Source of the DNA: an uncultured Bacteroidales bacterium
GTDB taxonomy: Bacteria > Bacteroidota > Bacteroidia > Bacteroidales > Paludibacteraceae
Reading direction: 5' to 3'
Assembly: GCA_937915765.1 (NCBI GenBank)
Contig: CALGHE010000038.1
Location: forward strand, 1 to 30,598
DNA: 30,598 nt
The position numbers were made by a program, and so were the translations under genes. Below are positions 15,494 to 23,831 of this stretch, piece after piece. Each line of letters begins with the position of its first letter. The first letter of the stretch is position 1. The notes under the pieces were generated by a model, which did no database searches, was not told where the DNA came from, and saw nothing but the letters and a program-made list of their open reading frames with translations.

Positions 15494-16663
15494 ATGCGTT
15501 ACAATTTTGACGAGGAGATTGACCGCCGGAACTCAGGTGCGGTTAAGACTGACCTTCTCGGTGTCATGTGGCAAAGGAGCGACCTGCTGCCGCTATGGGT
15601 GGCTGATATGGACTTCAGAACGCCGCAGCCTGTGCTGTCCGCAATAAAAAAGCGGTGCGAGCATGAAATACTGGGTTATTCTCTCCCTAATCGACAATGG
15701 AAAAGCTCTATAATTAAGTGGCAAAAGACACGGCACGACTGGAGCGTGGAGGCTAATCAAATATCTTTTGTGCCTGGCGTTGTGCCGGCTTTGGCGTTGG
15801 CCGTGAACTGCTTCTCTGATAAGGGAGACAGGATTATGGTTCAGACGCCAGTCTATCATCCCTTTTTTGATGTGGTGGAGAAGCATGGCCGGACGCTCGT
15901 GCAGAATCCGCTCCTCTTTGAAGATGGACAGTTTCGTGTCGATTTTGATAAGTTTGCAGAGCAGATAAAGGACTGCTCAATGCTTCTTTTTTGCAGTCCG
16001 CATAATCCGGGCGGACGTGTGTGGGATGCAGAGACAATCCGCAGGGTTGCAGAAATCTGCAAAGAGAATAATGTGGTTGTGGTTGTGGACGAAATTCATG
16101 CAGACCTCACATTGCCGGGTTTTTGTCATAAACCGTTTGCTTCGGTTTCTAGTGCGGCAAAGGATATTTGCGTCACTTTGTGCTCACCGAGCAAAACCTT
16201 TAATATGCCTGCACTCTCTAACGCTTATGTGATTGTGCAGAATGATCTTCTGAGAAAGAAAATGTTCGATTTCATCGAGAAGTTTAGCCTTCATTACGGC
16301 AATGTGTTCGCTTTTGAAGCTACCGTTGCCGCTTATACGGAGTGCGAAGAGTGGAGGCGGCAGATGTTAGCGTATGTGAACGGAAATATAGACTTTGTGT
16401 GCGATTTCATCGAAAAAAACGTGCATGGAATAAAGCTGGTGAGGCCGCAAGCCTCTTTTCTTGTGTTCTTAGACTGCAGAGGACTTGGGATTCCGCATGA
16501 GCAGATCGTAAGACTTTTTGTTGACGGAGCAGGTCTTGCTCTTAATAGCGGGACTGATTTTGGTGAAAACGGTGCCGGGTTTATGAGACTTAATGTGGCA
16601 ACACCAAGGGCGGTTCTGCAAAAAGCACTGGAAAGTTTGAAATTGGCTGTGGAAAAATTGTAA
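15494..16663 (+). CDS. PatB/MalY-type PLP-dependent C-S lyase (cystathionine beta-lyase-like aminotransferase)
   Basis: A cytoplasmic fold-type I PLP enzyme of the MalY/PatB family, typically cleaving C-S bonds of cystathionine or cysteine conjugates. ATG 15494 gives 389 residues, the family length; the frame extends 12 bases upstream to a TTG inside the preceding gene. It begins MRYNFDEEIDRRNSGAVKTD, the family's characteristic start. PLWVADMDF (33-41), CSPHNPGGRVW (167-177), VVVDEIHADL (196-205, D199 for the PLP nitrogen) and SPSKTFNM (231-238, Schiff-base K234) are all present, and LNSGTDFGENGAGFMRLN lies near the C-terminus. It is translationally adjacent to the OmpA gene (one-base gap), which suggests a shared transcript but no obvious functional link. 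A 14-bp terminator follows. Confidence 0.92.
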   Translation: MRYNFDEEIDRRNSGAVKTDLLGVMWQRSDLLPLWVADMDFRTPQPVLSAIKKRCEHEILGYSLPNRQWKSSIIKWQKTRHDWSVEANQISFVPGVVPALALAVNCFSDKGDRIMVQTPVYHPFFDVVEKHGRTLVQNPLLFEDGQFRVDFDKFAEQIKDCSMLLFCSPHNPGGRVWDAETIRRVAEICKENNVVVVVDEIHADLTLPGFCHKPFASVSSAAKDICVTLCSPSKTFNMPALSNAYVIVQNDLLRKKMFDFIEKFSLHYGNVFAFEATVAAYTECEEWRRQMLAYVNGNIDFVCDFIEKNVHGIKLVRPQASFLVFLDCRGLGIPHEQIVRLFVDGAGLALNSGTDFGENGAGFMRLNVATPRAVLQKALESLKLAVEKL

Positions 16664-16680
16664 AATTGCAGAATGAGATA

Positions 16681-16720
16681 AAAAGCGTGATTTCTCCGAT
16701 GAAATCGCGCTTTTCTTGTT
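16681..16720 (+). terminator. Terminator after the patB-like gene
   Basis: A fourteen-base-pair stem (16681-16694 with 16701-16714, one G-U pair) has the loop TCCGAT and is followed by a T-rich tail. It ends the run of genes from 12937. Confidence 0.88.
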
Positions 16721-16772
16721 TGTGGCAAATATGAAATTTCAGTCAAATGTTATTAAACATAGATTTTCATTG

Positions 16773-16801
16773 TTTGTATTTCGAGGAAACTTTTACCTTT
16801 A
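16773..16801 (+). promoter_or_regulatory. Candidate promoter of the CE4-GH8 enzyme gene
   Basis: TTTG (16773-16776), a 17-base spacer and TACCTTTA (16794-16801) approximate the Bacteroidota consensus, with the spacer slightly short and the last -7 base different. The leader would be about 60 bases. Confidence 0.45.
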
Positions 16802-16870
16802 TCGCAGTGCTTTGAACATGAACCATGAACAAAGACTAAAAAATATTTGTCGAATTAAACTATACATAAT

Positions 16871-19800
16871 ATGAAAACACAGTTACTTACGATAGGAGCT
16901 TTGGCACTATCATTATTAACAGCTTCGGCTCAGGAGATTGCGACTTGGGCTGGTTGGAAAAAGGCGGCTGTCACTTATACATTTGACGACGCGCCGAATG
17001 AATGGCAGTCTCATAATTGGGCTGCGACAGAAATGAACAAATACGGCTTCCCTGGTACTTTTTATGTTGTTACTGGCTGGGGAAACTTCTCAAGTTACCA
17101 GACATTGGCGAACAATGGTCATGAAATTGGTAGTCATACCGTTTCGCATGCTGCTAATTCAGGAGAACTTGCGACATCCCAGAATAATATCAACAACACG
17201 ATTTCGGGACAGAAGTGTCTTACTATTGCCTATCCAGAGTGCAAAGTGATTGCTAATACGTTGCAATATTACATTGGTGCTCGTATATGTGGCGGAAAGA
17301 CAAACTCTAAGTCGCCTAACGACTTCTCAACATTGGACAGTTATATCTGTGGCTCAAATGGGAAAAACACAAAAGATGCAATTACGCAGATTTTCCAAGG
17401 TGCTGCAGGCAGCGGCGGCTGGGCTGTGCTTCTGATTCATGGCATTCAGGGCATGCAGTCAGCTGGAAGCTATTCTCCGCTGGCTCAGGATGCGTTCAAA
17501 GGTTCTTTGGACTTCTTGAATCAGAACAAGTCAACTTACTGGGTGGCTACATTCCGCGATGCAATCCTTTATATAAAGGAGCGTAATGCGGCATCTTTTA
17601 AAAAGACTGCAGAGTCTGACTCTGAGGTTTCTTATACTTTGACTGATAATTTGGACGATAACACATACAACTATCCATTGTCTGTCAAGGTTCCTGTGCC
17701 AGATGGCTGGTCTGATTTTATTGTGACTCAGAACGAGGAGGAAATAGAATTTAGCATTTCTGGCGATGAAGTTTATTTTGAAGCTGTTCCTGATGGCGGA
17801 ACTATCTCTCTTGTGTCTGCTGGCGCAATTGTTCCAGACCCTACATTCACCGTAACTGTTCCTGATGGAGATTGGTGTAAGGACTCCTCTTACACTGTTA
17901 ATTGGACAATGACTGGGGAAGCAAAGGATTCTTACAGCTTGTACTGGGAAGCTGGGGGCGATGCTGATGCTATCTCAGTGTCTTCTGCAACTGCTTCTTC
18001 CGAATGGACTAATGAAGAAGGAACTTTCTCTTGGAGTGTTGACAATATTTTGACAGACGACGGTGCTCATGGTGAAAATAGCCGCTGGGGCGCTCAGACT
18101 AACGAAAATGAGTATGTTGTGCTTAACTTGTCTAAGACTCAGACTGTGGGCGGCGTGGAAATAGACGAGTTCACTGAATACGGAACTGTTTCTGACTTTG
18201 AAATTCAGGTTGACGAGAACGGTTCTTGGAAGACTGTTTATGAGGGAACTACAATCGGAGAAAACTTCAAAGCGTCTTTCTCTCCGGTATCAACTTCTAA
18301 GGTCAGATTCTTTATCAAGGCTGCGTCGGGTATTAATATCAACTATGTTTATGTTACCGGACTTTCGAGCATGTTGCTGAAAGACGGTATCAGCGCAAGC
18401 GGTTCTTACAAGTTTACTCCTTCTGTTGCGTCTGCAGGTATTCTTTCTATAAAGAAACTGAGCGGAAAAACTTTAGGGTCTTCCAGTGATATTGTAATAA
18501 CAAATTGTGGAGTTGAAGAGCCGTCAACACCATCCGCTCCGTCAACACCAAGTTTGGGCAATGCTTGTTATGAAGGCGGTGGCTACACCGGTCCAAGTTG
18601 TGACGGCGAAGGTTCTGGAGCTTACTTCACTGGCGTATATCGTAACTTGTTCTCTGAATATCTTGGTAAGACACAAGAGGAGGTTGATGCTAAGATTGAG
18701 TCTTTGTGGAACCACTTCTTCGGAGGTCAGGACAACAAGACTGTTTACTATCCTGTAGGATCTGACATGGCTTATATCTTGGATACGGGTAATGACGATG
18801 TGCGTACAGAGGGTATGTCGTATGGTATGATGATTTGTGTTCAGCTGGATAAGAAAGAGGAATTTGACAAACTATGGCGCTGGGCTAAGAAGTATATGCA
18901 GTATAAGTCCGGAGACCAGAGAGAGGGTCTGTTCGCATGGCAGTTGACAACTGATGGAAGTGTAAAAGGTTCTTCTTGCGCTCCTGACGGCGAAGCTTAC
19001 TTTATCACAGCGTTGTTCTTCGCTTCTCACCGCTGGGGTGATGACGGGGAGATTAATTACGGTGCAGAGGCTCAGTATATCTTGAAGGAGATTTTGGACA
19101 AGCCGGGACGTCAGAACGGTACTGTTAGCCCTATATTCAATTTGGACTCTTATCTGATTAATTTTGGTGAGACTTCTTATGGCTTCACAGACCCATCTTA
19201 CAACTTGCCGGGCTTTTTGGAGTTGTGGGCACGCTGGACTGACACAAACAAGGACTTCTGGTCTAAAACAGCTAAGGCTGCTCGTGATCTGCTGTACAAG
19301 TCTTCTCACTCTACAACAGGACTTTTCCCAGACTATAGCCAGTTTGACGGTACTCCTTACAGACCTGACTGGTGCAGTTACGAGAGTGATTACTACAAAT
19401 ATGACGCAATCCGTTGTCCTATGAACGTAGGTATGGACTACCACTGGTTTGGTACAGACGAGCGTCAGAAGGATATGATGTCGAGAATTTTGAACTTCTT
19501 TAAGAAGGACGGATACCAGCACGGCTATTTCCAAGTTAATGGTTCAAATCCTTCAGGTGGTTACTCAGAAGGTATGGCTGGTGCCAATGGTGTAGGTGTG
19601 TTTGCGTTGGAGGATGAGGCTTTGGCTAAGGAATACATCAACAAGATGTGGTCAACTCCTGCTCCTACTGGTCAATATCGCTACTATAACGGTATGGTTT
19701 ACATGCTCTCTTTCTTGCACGCTTCTGGTAACTTCAAAATCTGGAAGCCGGAGATAGAAGTGAATGATGTTGTTAAGGAAGGCAAAAGCTCTGTTGAGTA

Positions 19801-20143
19801 CAACGGAAAGACTTACACAGAAAGCACTACATTCTGCGAATTTGTGGACTGCGAATATAACAACGTTTCTATCATCATTGACGAAGAATCGACTGGCATC
19901 TCTGATGCGGCAGATAACAACGCTTCTGACTTCTGCTACTTCGACAAAGAGACAGGTGTGATTTCTGTGAAGTCTGCGGATGTTGTTGAAAATGTGACTT
20001 TGTGTGATTTGAACGGACGCTTGCTTTTGTCTGAAGATGGCTCTGAGGTTGAGGCTTCTGCTCTGTCTGACGGCATCTATATTGTCAGAGTTCAGACAGT
20101 GTCTGGAAATGTCCAGTACTGCAAAGTTAGTATAAGCAAATAA
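16871..20143 (+). CDS. Multidomain secreted xylan enzyme: CE4-type deacetylase + carbohydrate-binding-like region + GH8 (Rex-type) + T9SS sorting domain
   Basis: A 1090-residue exported enzyme. Signal peptide 1-20. Residues 30-235 form a NodB/CE4 polysaccharide-deacetylase domain: TFDD (37-40) and HEIGSHTVSH (84-93) give the metal-binding Asp and two His, and VLLIHG (186-191) is a later motif. Residues 323-547 look like an Ig-like domain interrupted by an F5/8 type C module (about 375-485). A Ser/Thr/Pro linker lies at 549-563. Residues 585-960 are glycoside hydrolase family 8, closely resembling the reducing-end xylose-releasing exo-oligoxylanase Rex: YPVGSDMAYILDTGNDDVRTEGMSYG, APDGEAYF and YDAIRCPMNVGMDY. 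Expected catalytic residues are E647 and D845, with D706 in the active site. Residues about 1013-1090 match the T9SS type A sorting domain (LCDLNGRLLL, LSDGIYIVRV). Probable job: deacetylating and trimming xylo-oligosaccharides outside the cell. The gene is monocistronic; no SusC/SusD is nearby. Confidence 0.9.
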   Translation: MKTQLLTIGALALSLLTASAQEIATWAGWKKAAVTYTFDDAPNEWQSHNWAATEMNKYGFPGTFYVVTGWGNFSSYQTLANNGHEIGSHTVSHAANSGELATSQNNINNTISGQKCLTIAYPECKVIANTLQYYIGARICGGKTNSKSPNDFSTLDSYICGSNGKNTKDAITQIFQGAAGSGGWAVLLIHGIQGMQSAGSYSPLAQDAFKGSLDFLNQNKSTYWVATFRDAILYIKERNAASFKKTAESDSEVSYTLTDNLDDNTYNYPLSVKVPVPDGWSDFIVTQNEEEIEFSISGDEVYFEAVPDGGTISLVSAGAIVPDPTFTVTVPDGDWCKDSSYTVNWTMTGEAKDSYSLYWEAGGDADAISVSSATASSEWTNEEGTFSWSVDNILTDDGAHGENSRWGAQTNENEYVVLNLSKTQTVGGVEIDEFTEYGTVSDFEIQVDENGSWKTVYEGTTIGENFKASFSPVSTSKVRFFIKAASGININYVYVTGLSSMLLKDGISASGSYKFTPSVASAGILSIKKLSGKTLGSSSDIVITNCGVEEPSTPSAPSTPSLGNACYEGGGYTGPSCDGEGSGAYFTGVYRNLFSEYLGKTQEEVDAKIESLWNHFFGGQDNKTVYYPVGSDMAYILDTGNDDVRTEGMSYGMMICVQLDKKEEFDKLWRWAKKYMQYKSGDQREGLFAWQLTTDGSVKGSSCAPDGEAYFITALFFASHRWGDDGEINYGAEAQYILKEILDKPGRQNGTVSPIFNLDSYLINFGETSYGFTDPSYNLPGFLELWARWTDTNKDFWSKTAKAARDLLYKSSHSTTGLFPDYSQFDGTPYRPDWCSYESDYYKYDAIRCPMNVGMDYHWFGTDERQKDMMSRILNFFKKDGYQHGYFQVNGSNPSGGYSEGMAGANGVGVFALEDEALAKEYINKMWSTPAPTGQYRYYNGMVYMLSFLHASGNFKIWKPEIEVNDVVKEGKSSVEYNGKTYTESTTFCEFVDCEYNNVSIIIDEESTGISDAADNNASDFCYFDKETGVISVKSADVVENVTLCDLNGRLLLSEDGSEVEASALSDGIYIVRVQTVSGNVQYCKVSISK

Positions 20144-20170
20144 TAAAAACTCCTGATTTTCTAAAGATTC

Positions 20171-20214
20171 GAGATGAAAGCTCTGTCAAGGGCTTCCGTC
20201 TCGTCTCTTTTTTT
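20171..20214 (+). terminator. Terminator after the CE4-GH8 gene
   Basis: A twelve-position stem (20171-20182 with 20191-20202, one mismatch and two G-U pairs) has an 8-base loop and is followed by GTCTC and seven T. Confidence 0.65.
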
Positions 20215-20269
20215 ATGTGCTGGTCAAAATCGTGCTCTTTTGCTTTTTTGTGAATTTATTTTGATTAAA

Positions 20270-20301
20270 CTTGTGCAAACTTTTAAAAATATGTAATTTT
20301 G
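20270..20301 (+). promoter_or_regulatory. Promoter of the TAL-FabG-ACP-acyltransferase unit
   Basis: CTTG (20270-20273, one base off TTTG), a 20-base spacer and a perfect TAATTTTG (20294-20301). Transcription near 20308 would leave about 24 bases before ATG 20332. Confidence 0.65.
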
Positions 20302-20331
20302 TAGTTCAATTTGTGGTTAAACAGGATACAG

Positions 20332-21852
20332 ATGGGACAGGTTACTATATCTTTGCAGACAATCAAGGATGTCCTTTTCAAAGGAGAAAGCCTTACGCTT
20401 AACGATGGGGCTTTATCTGCAGTGCAGGAGAGCTTTGATTTTCTGAAAGAATTTTCGAAGAATAGAGTTATTTACGGAATAAACACAGGGTTTGGGCCGA
20501 TGGCTCAGTACAGGGTGAGTGACGAAGATAGAACTCAGCTTCAGTACAACATTATCCGCAGCCATTCGACTGGCGCCGGCGAGCCGTTGCCGGAGGTCTA
20601 TGTGAAGGCAGCCATGATTGCTCGTCTCGGAACTTTTCTTCAAGGAGAGTCTGGGGTGCATCCGGATGTGGTGAAACTTTTGCTGGAGTTTATAAACAGA
20701 GATATTATTCCGTTTATTCCTGAGCATGGCAGTGTGGGGGCGAGCGGCGACCTTGTGCAGCTTGCGCACCTTGCGCTTACGCTGATTGGCGAGGGCGAGG
20801 TCTTTTTTGAAGGTAAGCTTCAGCCTGCAGCTGATGTGCTGAATAGATTTGGCTTGAAACCGTTCGAGATTCATATACGTGAAGGTCTGTCTATCACAAA
20901 CGGAACTTCTTTCATGACGGGTATAGGGCTTGTGAATTTGATTCGTTCGCAGCAATTGCTCGACTGGGCGCTGGTCGCTTCCGTGATGGTTAACGAAATT
21001 GCCGCGTCTTATGATGACCTGATGTCGGAAGAACTGAATGCGGTGCGCCGTCAGGAAGGACAGCAGGAGGTGGCCCGGCTTATGCGCGAGATCGCGAAGG
21101 GCAGCAAGTGCATGAAGAAACGCGAAAGCGACCTGTATGCAGGAGATGTGAAGGAGAGCATCTTTAAACATAAGGTGCAGCCGTATTATTCGCTTCGCTG
21201 CATTCCGCAGATTCTCGGTCCTGTGATGGAAACGATAAAGAATGCGGAGCGTGTGCTTGTGAACGAGGTGAACTCGGCGTGCGACAACCCGATTGTTGAC
21301 GTGAAGTCGCGCAATGTTTATCACGGAGGTAATTTTCATGGCGATTACGTCTCTTTTGAGATGGATAAGCTGAAGATTGCGGTGACAAAAATGACCATGT
21401 TGGTGGAACGTCAGCTGAACTATTTGTTTCATGACAGAATCAATGAAATACTGCCGCCGTTCGTGAATCTCGGTGTGCTGGGCCTGAACTACGGATTGCA
21501 GGCTTCGCAGTTCACTGCCACGTCAACTACGGCAGAGTGTCAGACTTTGTCGAATCCGATGTATGTGCACTCTATTCCTAACAATAACGACAATCAGGAT
21601 ATTGTGAGCATGGGTACAAATTCGGCTTTGATAGCAAAACGTGTGATAGACAATTCGTTCCAGGTAATGGCTATTCATTTCATGGCGATAGTTCAGGCTG
21701 TTGACTATCTGAAGATTCAGGATGATTTGTCTCCTAAAACTCGCAAGGTTTACGACGAAATTCGCGCGTTTTTCCCTGTGTTTAAGGACGACACGACTAA
21801 GTATAACGAAATAGTGCAGATGCAGGAGTATCTGAAGAAAAATATTATTTAA
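20332..21852 (+). CDS. Aromatic amino acid ammonia-lyase, probably tyrosine ammonia-lyase (FjTAL type)
   Basis: An MIO-dependent lyase that removes ammonia from an aromatic amino acid; tyrosine would give p-coumarate. ATG 20332 gives 506 residues; the frame extends 21 bases further to a non-ATG codon. Visible features are the catalytic tyrosine in VIYGINTGFGPMAQY (Y48), the selectivity-loop pair Ser-His in LQYNIIRSHSTG (S77-H78), the Ala-Ser-Gly triad that forms MIO (137-139, in GSVGASGDLVQLAHL), NNNDNQDIVSMG and HGGNFHGDY. By recall, NTGFGPMAQYR, LQYN-IRSHS and HGGNFHGDY also occur in the characterised tyrosine ammonia-lyase of the Flavobacterium johnsoniae flexirubin cluster. Automated annotation would call it hutH, but no hut gene is near. 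It heads a unit with FabG, ACP and acyltransferase genes, which supports a pigment-starter role over histidine catabolism. Confidence 0.85.
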   Translation: MGQVTISLQTIKDVLFKGESLTLNDGALSAVQESFDFLKEFSKNRVIYGINTGFGPMAQYRVSDEDRTQLQYNIIRSHSTGAGEPLPEVYVKAAMIARLGTFLQGESGVHPDVVKLLLEFINRDIIPFIPEHGSVGASGDLVQLAHLALTLIGEGEVFFEGKLQPAADVLNRFGLKPFEIHIREGLSITNGTSFMTGIGLVNLIRSQQLLDWALVASVMVNEIAASYDDLMSEELNAVRRQEGQQEVARLMREIAKGSKCMKKRESDLYAGDVKESIFKHKVQPYYSLRCIPQILGPVMETIKNAERVLVNEVNSACDNPIVDVKSRNVYHGGNFHGDYVSFEMDKLKIAVTKMTMLVERQLNYLFHDRINEILPPFVNLGVLGLNYGLQASQFTATSTTAECQTLSNPMYVHSIPNNNDNQDIVSMGTNSALIAKRVIDNSFQVMAIHFMAIVQAVDYLKIQDDLSPKTRKVYDEIRAFFPVFKDDTTKYNEIVQMQEYLKKNII

Positions 21853-21867
21853 TTAAATTGTAAGCGT

Positions 21868-22596
21868 ATGAAGGTTGCTTTGGTTACTGGTGGGTCGAGG
21901 GGTATTGGCCGCGCTTGTTCTGTGAAACTGGCGGAGATGGGCTATTACATCCTTATTAACTACCAATCTAACGAGACAGAGGCGTTGAACACTTTGGCTA
22001 TGGTCAGAGAGAAAGGTTCTGATGGTGAAATCATCAAGTTTGACGTGGCTAATTCAGAAGAGGTAGAGAAAAATATCACGGCTTGGCAGGAAGGCCATCC
22101 GGACACATACATCGAGGTGCTTGTGAATAATGCCGGCATCAGAAAGGATAACTTGCTTATCTGGATGACCGACGAAGATTGGCACAAGGTTTTGGACATC
22201 AGTCTTAACGGTTTTATGTACGCTACTCGCGCCGTGCTTAACGGTATGCTAAAAAAGAAGTACGGACGTATCGTGAATATGGTTTCGCTTTCTGGCCTGA
22301 AAGGGCTTCCAGGGCAGACTAACTATTCGGCGGCCAAGGGTGCCGTGATTGCGGCTACTAAGGCTTTGGCTCAGGAAATAGCTCGTAAAAACGTGACCGT
22401 GAATGCTGTGGCTCCTGGCTTTATCAAAACTGACATGACTCAGGATTTGGATGAAGGCGAACTTAAAAAGACTATCCCGATGAACCGTTTCGGCACGCCG
22501 GAAGAGGTGGCTAATGTTGTTGCGTTCCTGGCTTCTAAGGAGGCTTCTTACGTGACAGGGCAGACAATCTCTATCAACGGTGGCCTTTACACTTAA
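21868..22596 (+). CDS. fabG: 3-oxoacyl-ACP reductase-like SDR (FabG family) of the TAL unit
   Basis: An NAD(P)H-dependent short-chain dehydrogenase of 242 residues. The cofactor loop is TGGSRGIG (7-14), NNAG lies at 87-90, the catalytic triad is S140, Y153 and K157 (MVSLSGLKGLPGQTNYSAAKG), and PGFIKTDM and the C-terminal VTGQTISINGG fit FabG. It begins 15 bases after the ammonia-lyase, so translation is probably linked. A second, more canonical fabG lies at 29629-30375 on the other strand. This one therefore probably serves a dedicated polyene or acyl pathway, reducing beta-keto groups on the neighbouring ACP (inference). In aryl polyene and flexirubin clusters FabG-like reductases have this role. 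Confidence 0.88.
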   Translation: MKVALVTGGSRGIGRACSVKLAEMGYYILINYQSNETEALNTLAMVREKGSDGEIIKFDVANSEEVEKNITAWQEGHPDTYIEVLVNNAGIRKDNLLIWMTDEDWHKVLDISLNGFMYATRAVLNGMLKKKYGRIVNMVSLSGLKGLPGQTNYSAAKGAVIAATKALAQEIARKNVTVNAVAPGFIKTDMTQDLDEGELKKTIPMNRFGTPEEVANVVAFLASKEASYVTGQTISINGGLYT

Positions 22597-22624
22597 GACT
22601 CGTTTTTTGAAGTTGACTTGAATT

Positions 22625-22650
22625 TACGGAGCAGTTGCGGCTGCTCCGTA
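22625..22650 (+). other. Perfect 10-bp hairpin between fabG and the acyl carrier protein gene
   Basis: TACGGAGCAG (22625-22634) pairs perfectly with CTGCTCCGTA (22641-22650) around the loop TTGCGG. No T run follows; the next bases are TGATAACCTTTTGG. It could be a leaky terminator, an RNA processing site or an mRNA stabiliser that sets different levels for the two halves of the unit. The surrounding gap (22597-22696) shows no clear promoter. Confidence 0.55.
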
Positions 22651-22696
22651 TGATAACCTTTTGGATTTTTAATGTAGAAAATACATTCCTGATAGA

Positions 22697-22948
22697 ATGA
22701 ATAAGGAAGAGATTATAAGTAAGATTAACTCGGTGCTTGCCGAAGAGTTTGAAAAAGACGAGAGCGAGATGGTTCCGGACGCAAACCTGCTGGAGACGCT
22801 GGAACTTGACAGCCTTGATATTGTTGATATGGTGGTGTTTATTGAACAGACGTTCGGAGTCGTGGTGAAAGGGGCTGATTTTAAGGATATAAGGACGTTT
22901 CAGGACTTTTATGACTTTCTGTACCGCCGAGTAAATAACGAACTGTAA
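22697..22948 (+). CDS. Acyl carrier protein
   Basis: An 83-residue four-helix carrier protein. The phosphopantetheine site is in the motif ELDSLDIVDMV with S39 as the attachment residue, and the protein is acidic throughout, as expected. It is not the housekeeping ACP by context: no fabF or fabH is adjacent, and it is followed after one base by an acyltransferase. In aryl polyene/flexirubin clusters one or two dedicated ACPs carry the growing chain. The start ATG at 22697 gives the standard length; no Shine-Dalgarno is seen. Confidence 0.9.
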   Translation: MNKEEIISKINSVLAEEFEKDESEMVPDANLLETLELDSLDIVDMVVFIEQTFGVVVKGADFKDIRTFQDFYDFLYRRVNNEL

Positions 22949-22949
22949 G

Positions 22950-23831
22950 ATGTCGGACTGGAAAGGAAAAACACGAGGGGGCTCGTTTGGCTATCAGTTT
23001 TTTATCTATCTGATTCGGTTTGGGGGACTAAGGGCGGCGTACGCTTTCTTGGGTCTCGTTGTAATATATTTTATACCGTTCGCCTTTAAGGCAACGCGCG
23101 CAAGTTGGTTCTATTGGCGCAAAATACATAAAAGGTCGTGGCTTAATTCTGTTAAGATGCTGTTTGTCCACTATTATCGTTTTGGACAGATTATTATCGA
23201 TAAGATTGCGGCGCTATCTGGCTTTGAAAAGCGTTTCGAGTATGATTTTGTCAATTATGAAAAGTTTCTTGAGGTGCTGGACGGCGACACCGGCGTTGTG
23301 ATGATTGGAGCGCATTTTGGCAATTGGGAGATTGGCGGACAGTTTTTCGGAAAGTATGCGAAGAAAATAAATGTGGTGATGTTTGATGCTGAATATCAGA
23401 AGATTAAAGATAAGTTGGAAGGGGTTATGGGCGAGAAACCTTATAATGTGATTCCGGTTAATGAGGATGAACTGTCGCACGTTTTTCTGATTAAGGAGGC
23501 GTTGGACCGCAAAGAGTATGTCTGCTTTCAGGGTGACAGGTTCGTGAATGAAAAGCATCTGCTTGCTGAAATCTTTATGGGGCGCGAAGCGAATTTTCCT
23601 GCCGGGCCGTTTCAGATTGCGTCGCGCTTCAAAGTGCCTACTGTCTTTTATTTTTCAGAAAAGGAGAGCGCCTATAAATATAGTTTCCGCTTCTTTATGG
23701 CAGACCCTGTCAAAAGGACAAAGGAGACGAAGCCGGAGCAGCTGCTGCTCAGACAATATGTAAAAGTGCTTGAAAATCGTCTGGCGGAGCATCCGGAACA
23801 GTGGTTCAACTTTTACAGGTTCTGGAAGTAG
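22950..23831 (+). CDS. LpxL/HtrB-type lysophospholipid acyltransferase of the TAL unit
   Basis: A 293-residue membrane-associated acyltransferase. A hydrophobic helix (about 28-47, AAYAFLGLVVIYFIPFAFKA) precedes the catalytic HxxxxE motif in IGAHFGNWEIGG (H122, E127). CFQGDRFVN (192-200) and FPAGPFQIASRFKVPTVFY match later LpxL/HtrB blocks. The start lies one base after the ACP stop, so the two are tightly coupled and the ACP is the probable acyl donor. Paralogues of this family in aryl polyene clusters are thought to attach the polyene to a membrane lipid. A lipid A role cannot be excluded, but the neighbourhood argues for the dedicated pathway. No terminator is evident directly after it. 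Confidence 0.88.
   Translation: MSDWKGKTRGGSFGYQFFIYLIRFGGLRAAYAFLGLVVIYFIPFAFKATRASWFYWRKIHKRSWLNSVKMLFVHYYRFGQIIIDKIAALSGFEKRFEYDFVNYEKFLEVLDGDTGVVMIGAHFGNWEIGGQFFGKYAKKINVVMFDAEYQKIKDKLEGVMGEKPYNVIPVNEDELSHVFLIKEALDRKEYVCFQGDRFVNEKHLLAEIFMGREANFPAGPFQIASRFKVPTVFYFSEKESAYKYSFRFFMADPVKRTKETKPEQLLLRQYVKVLENRLAEHPEQWFNFYRFWK

Noticed and set aside
20413..21432. Minus-strand frame of 339 codons opposite the ammonia-lyase
   Set aside because: The plus strand encodes an unmistakable MIO lyase there; the antisense product is His/Arg-rich with no domain and no promoter.
20332..21852. Calling the ammonia-lyase hutH (histidine ammonia-lyase)
   Set aside because: The MIO fold and Ser-His pair are shared, but the remembered FjTAL sequence has the same pair and matching flanks, and the neighbours are ACP, FabG and acyltransferase with no hut genes.
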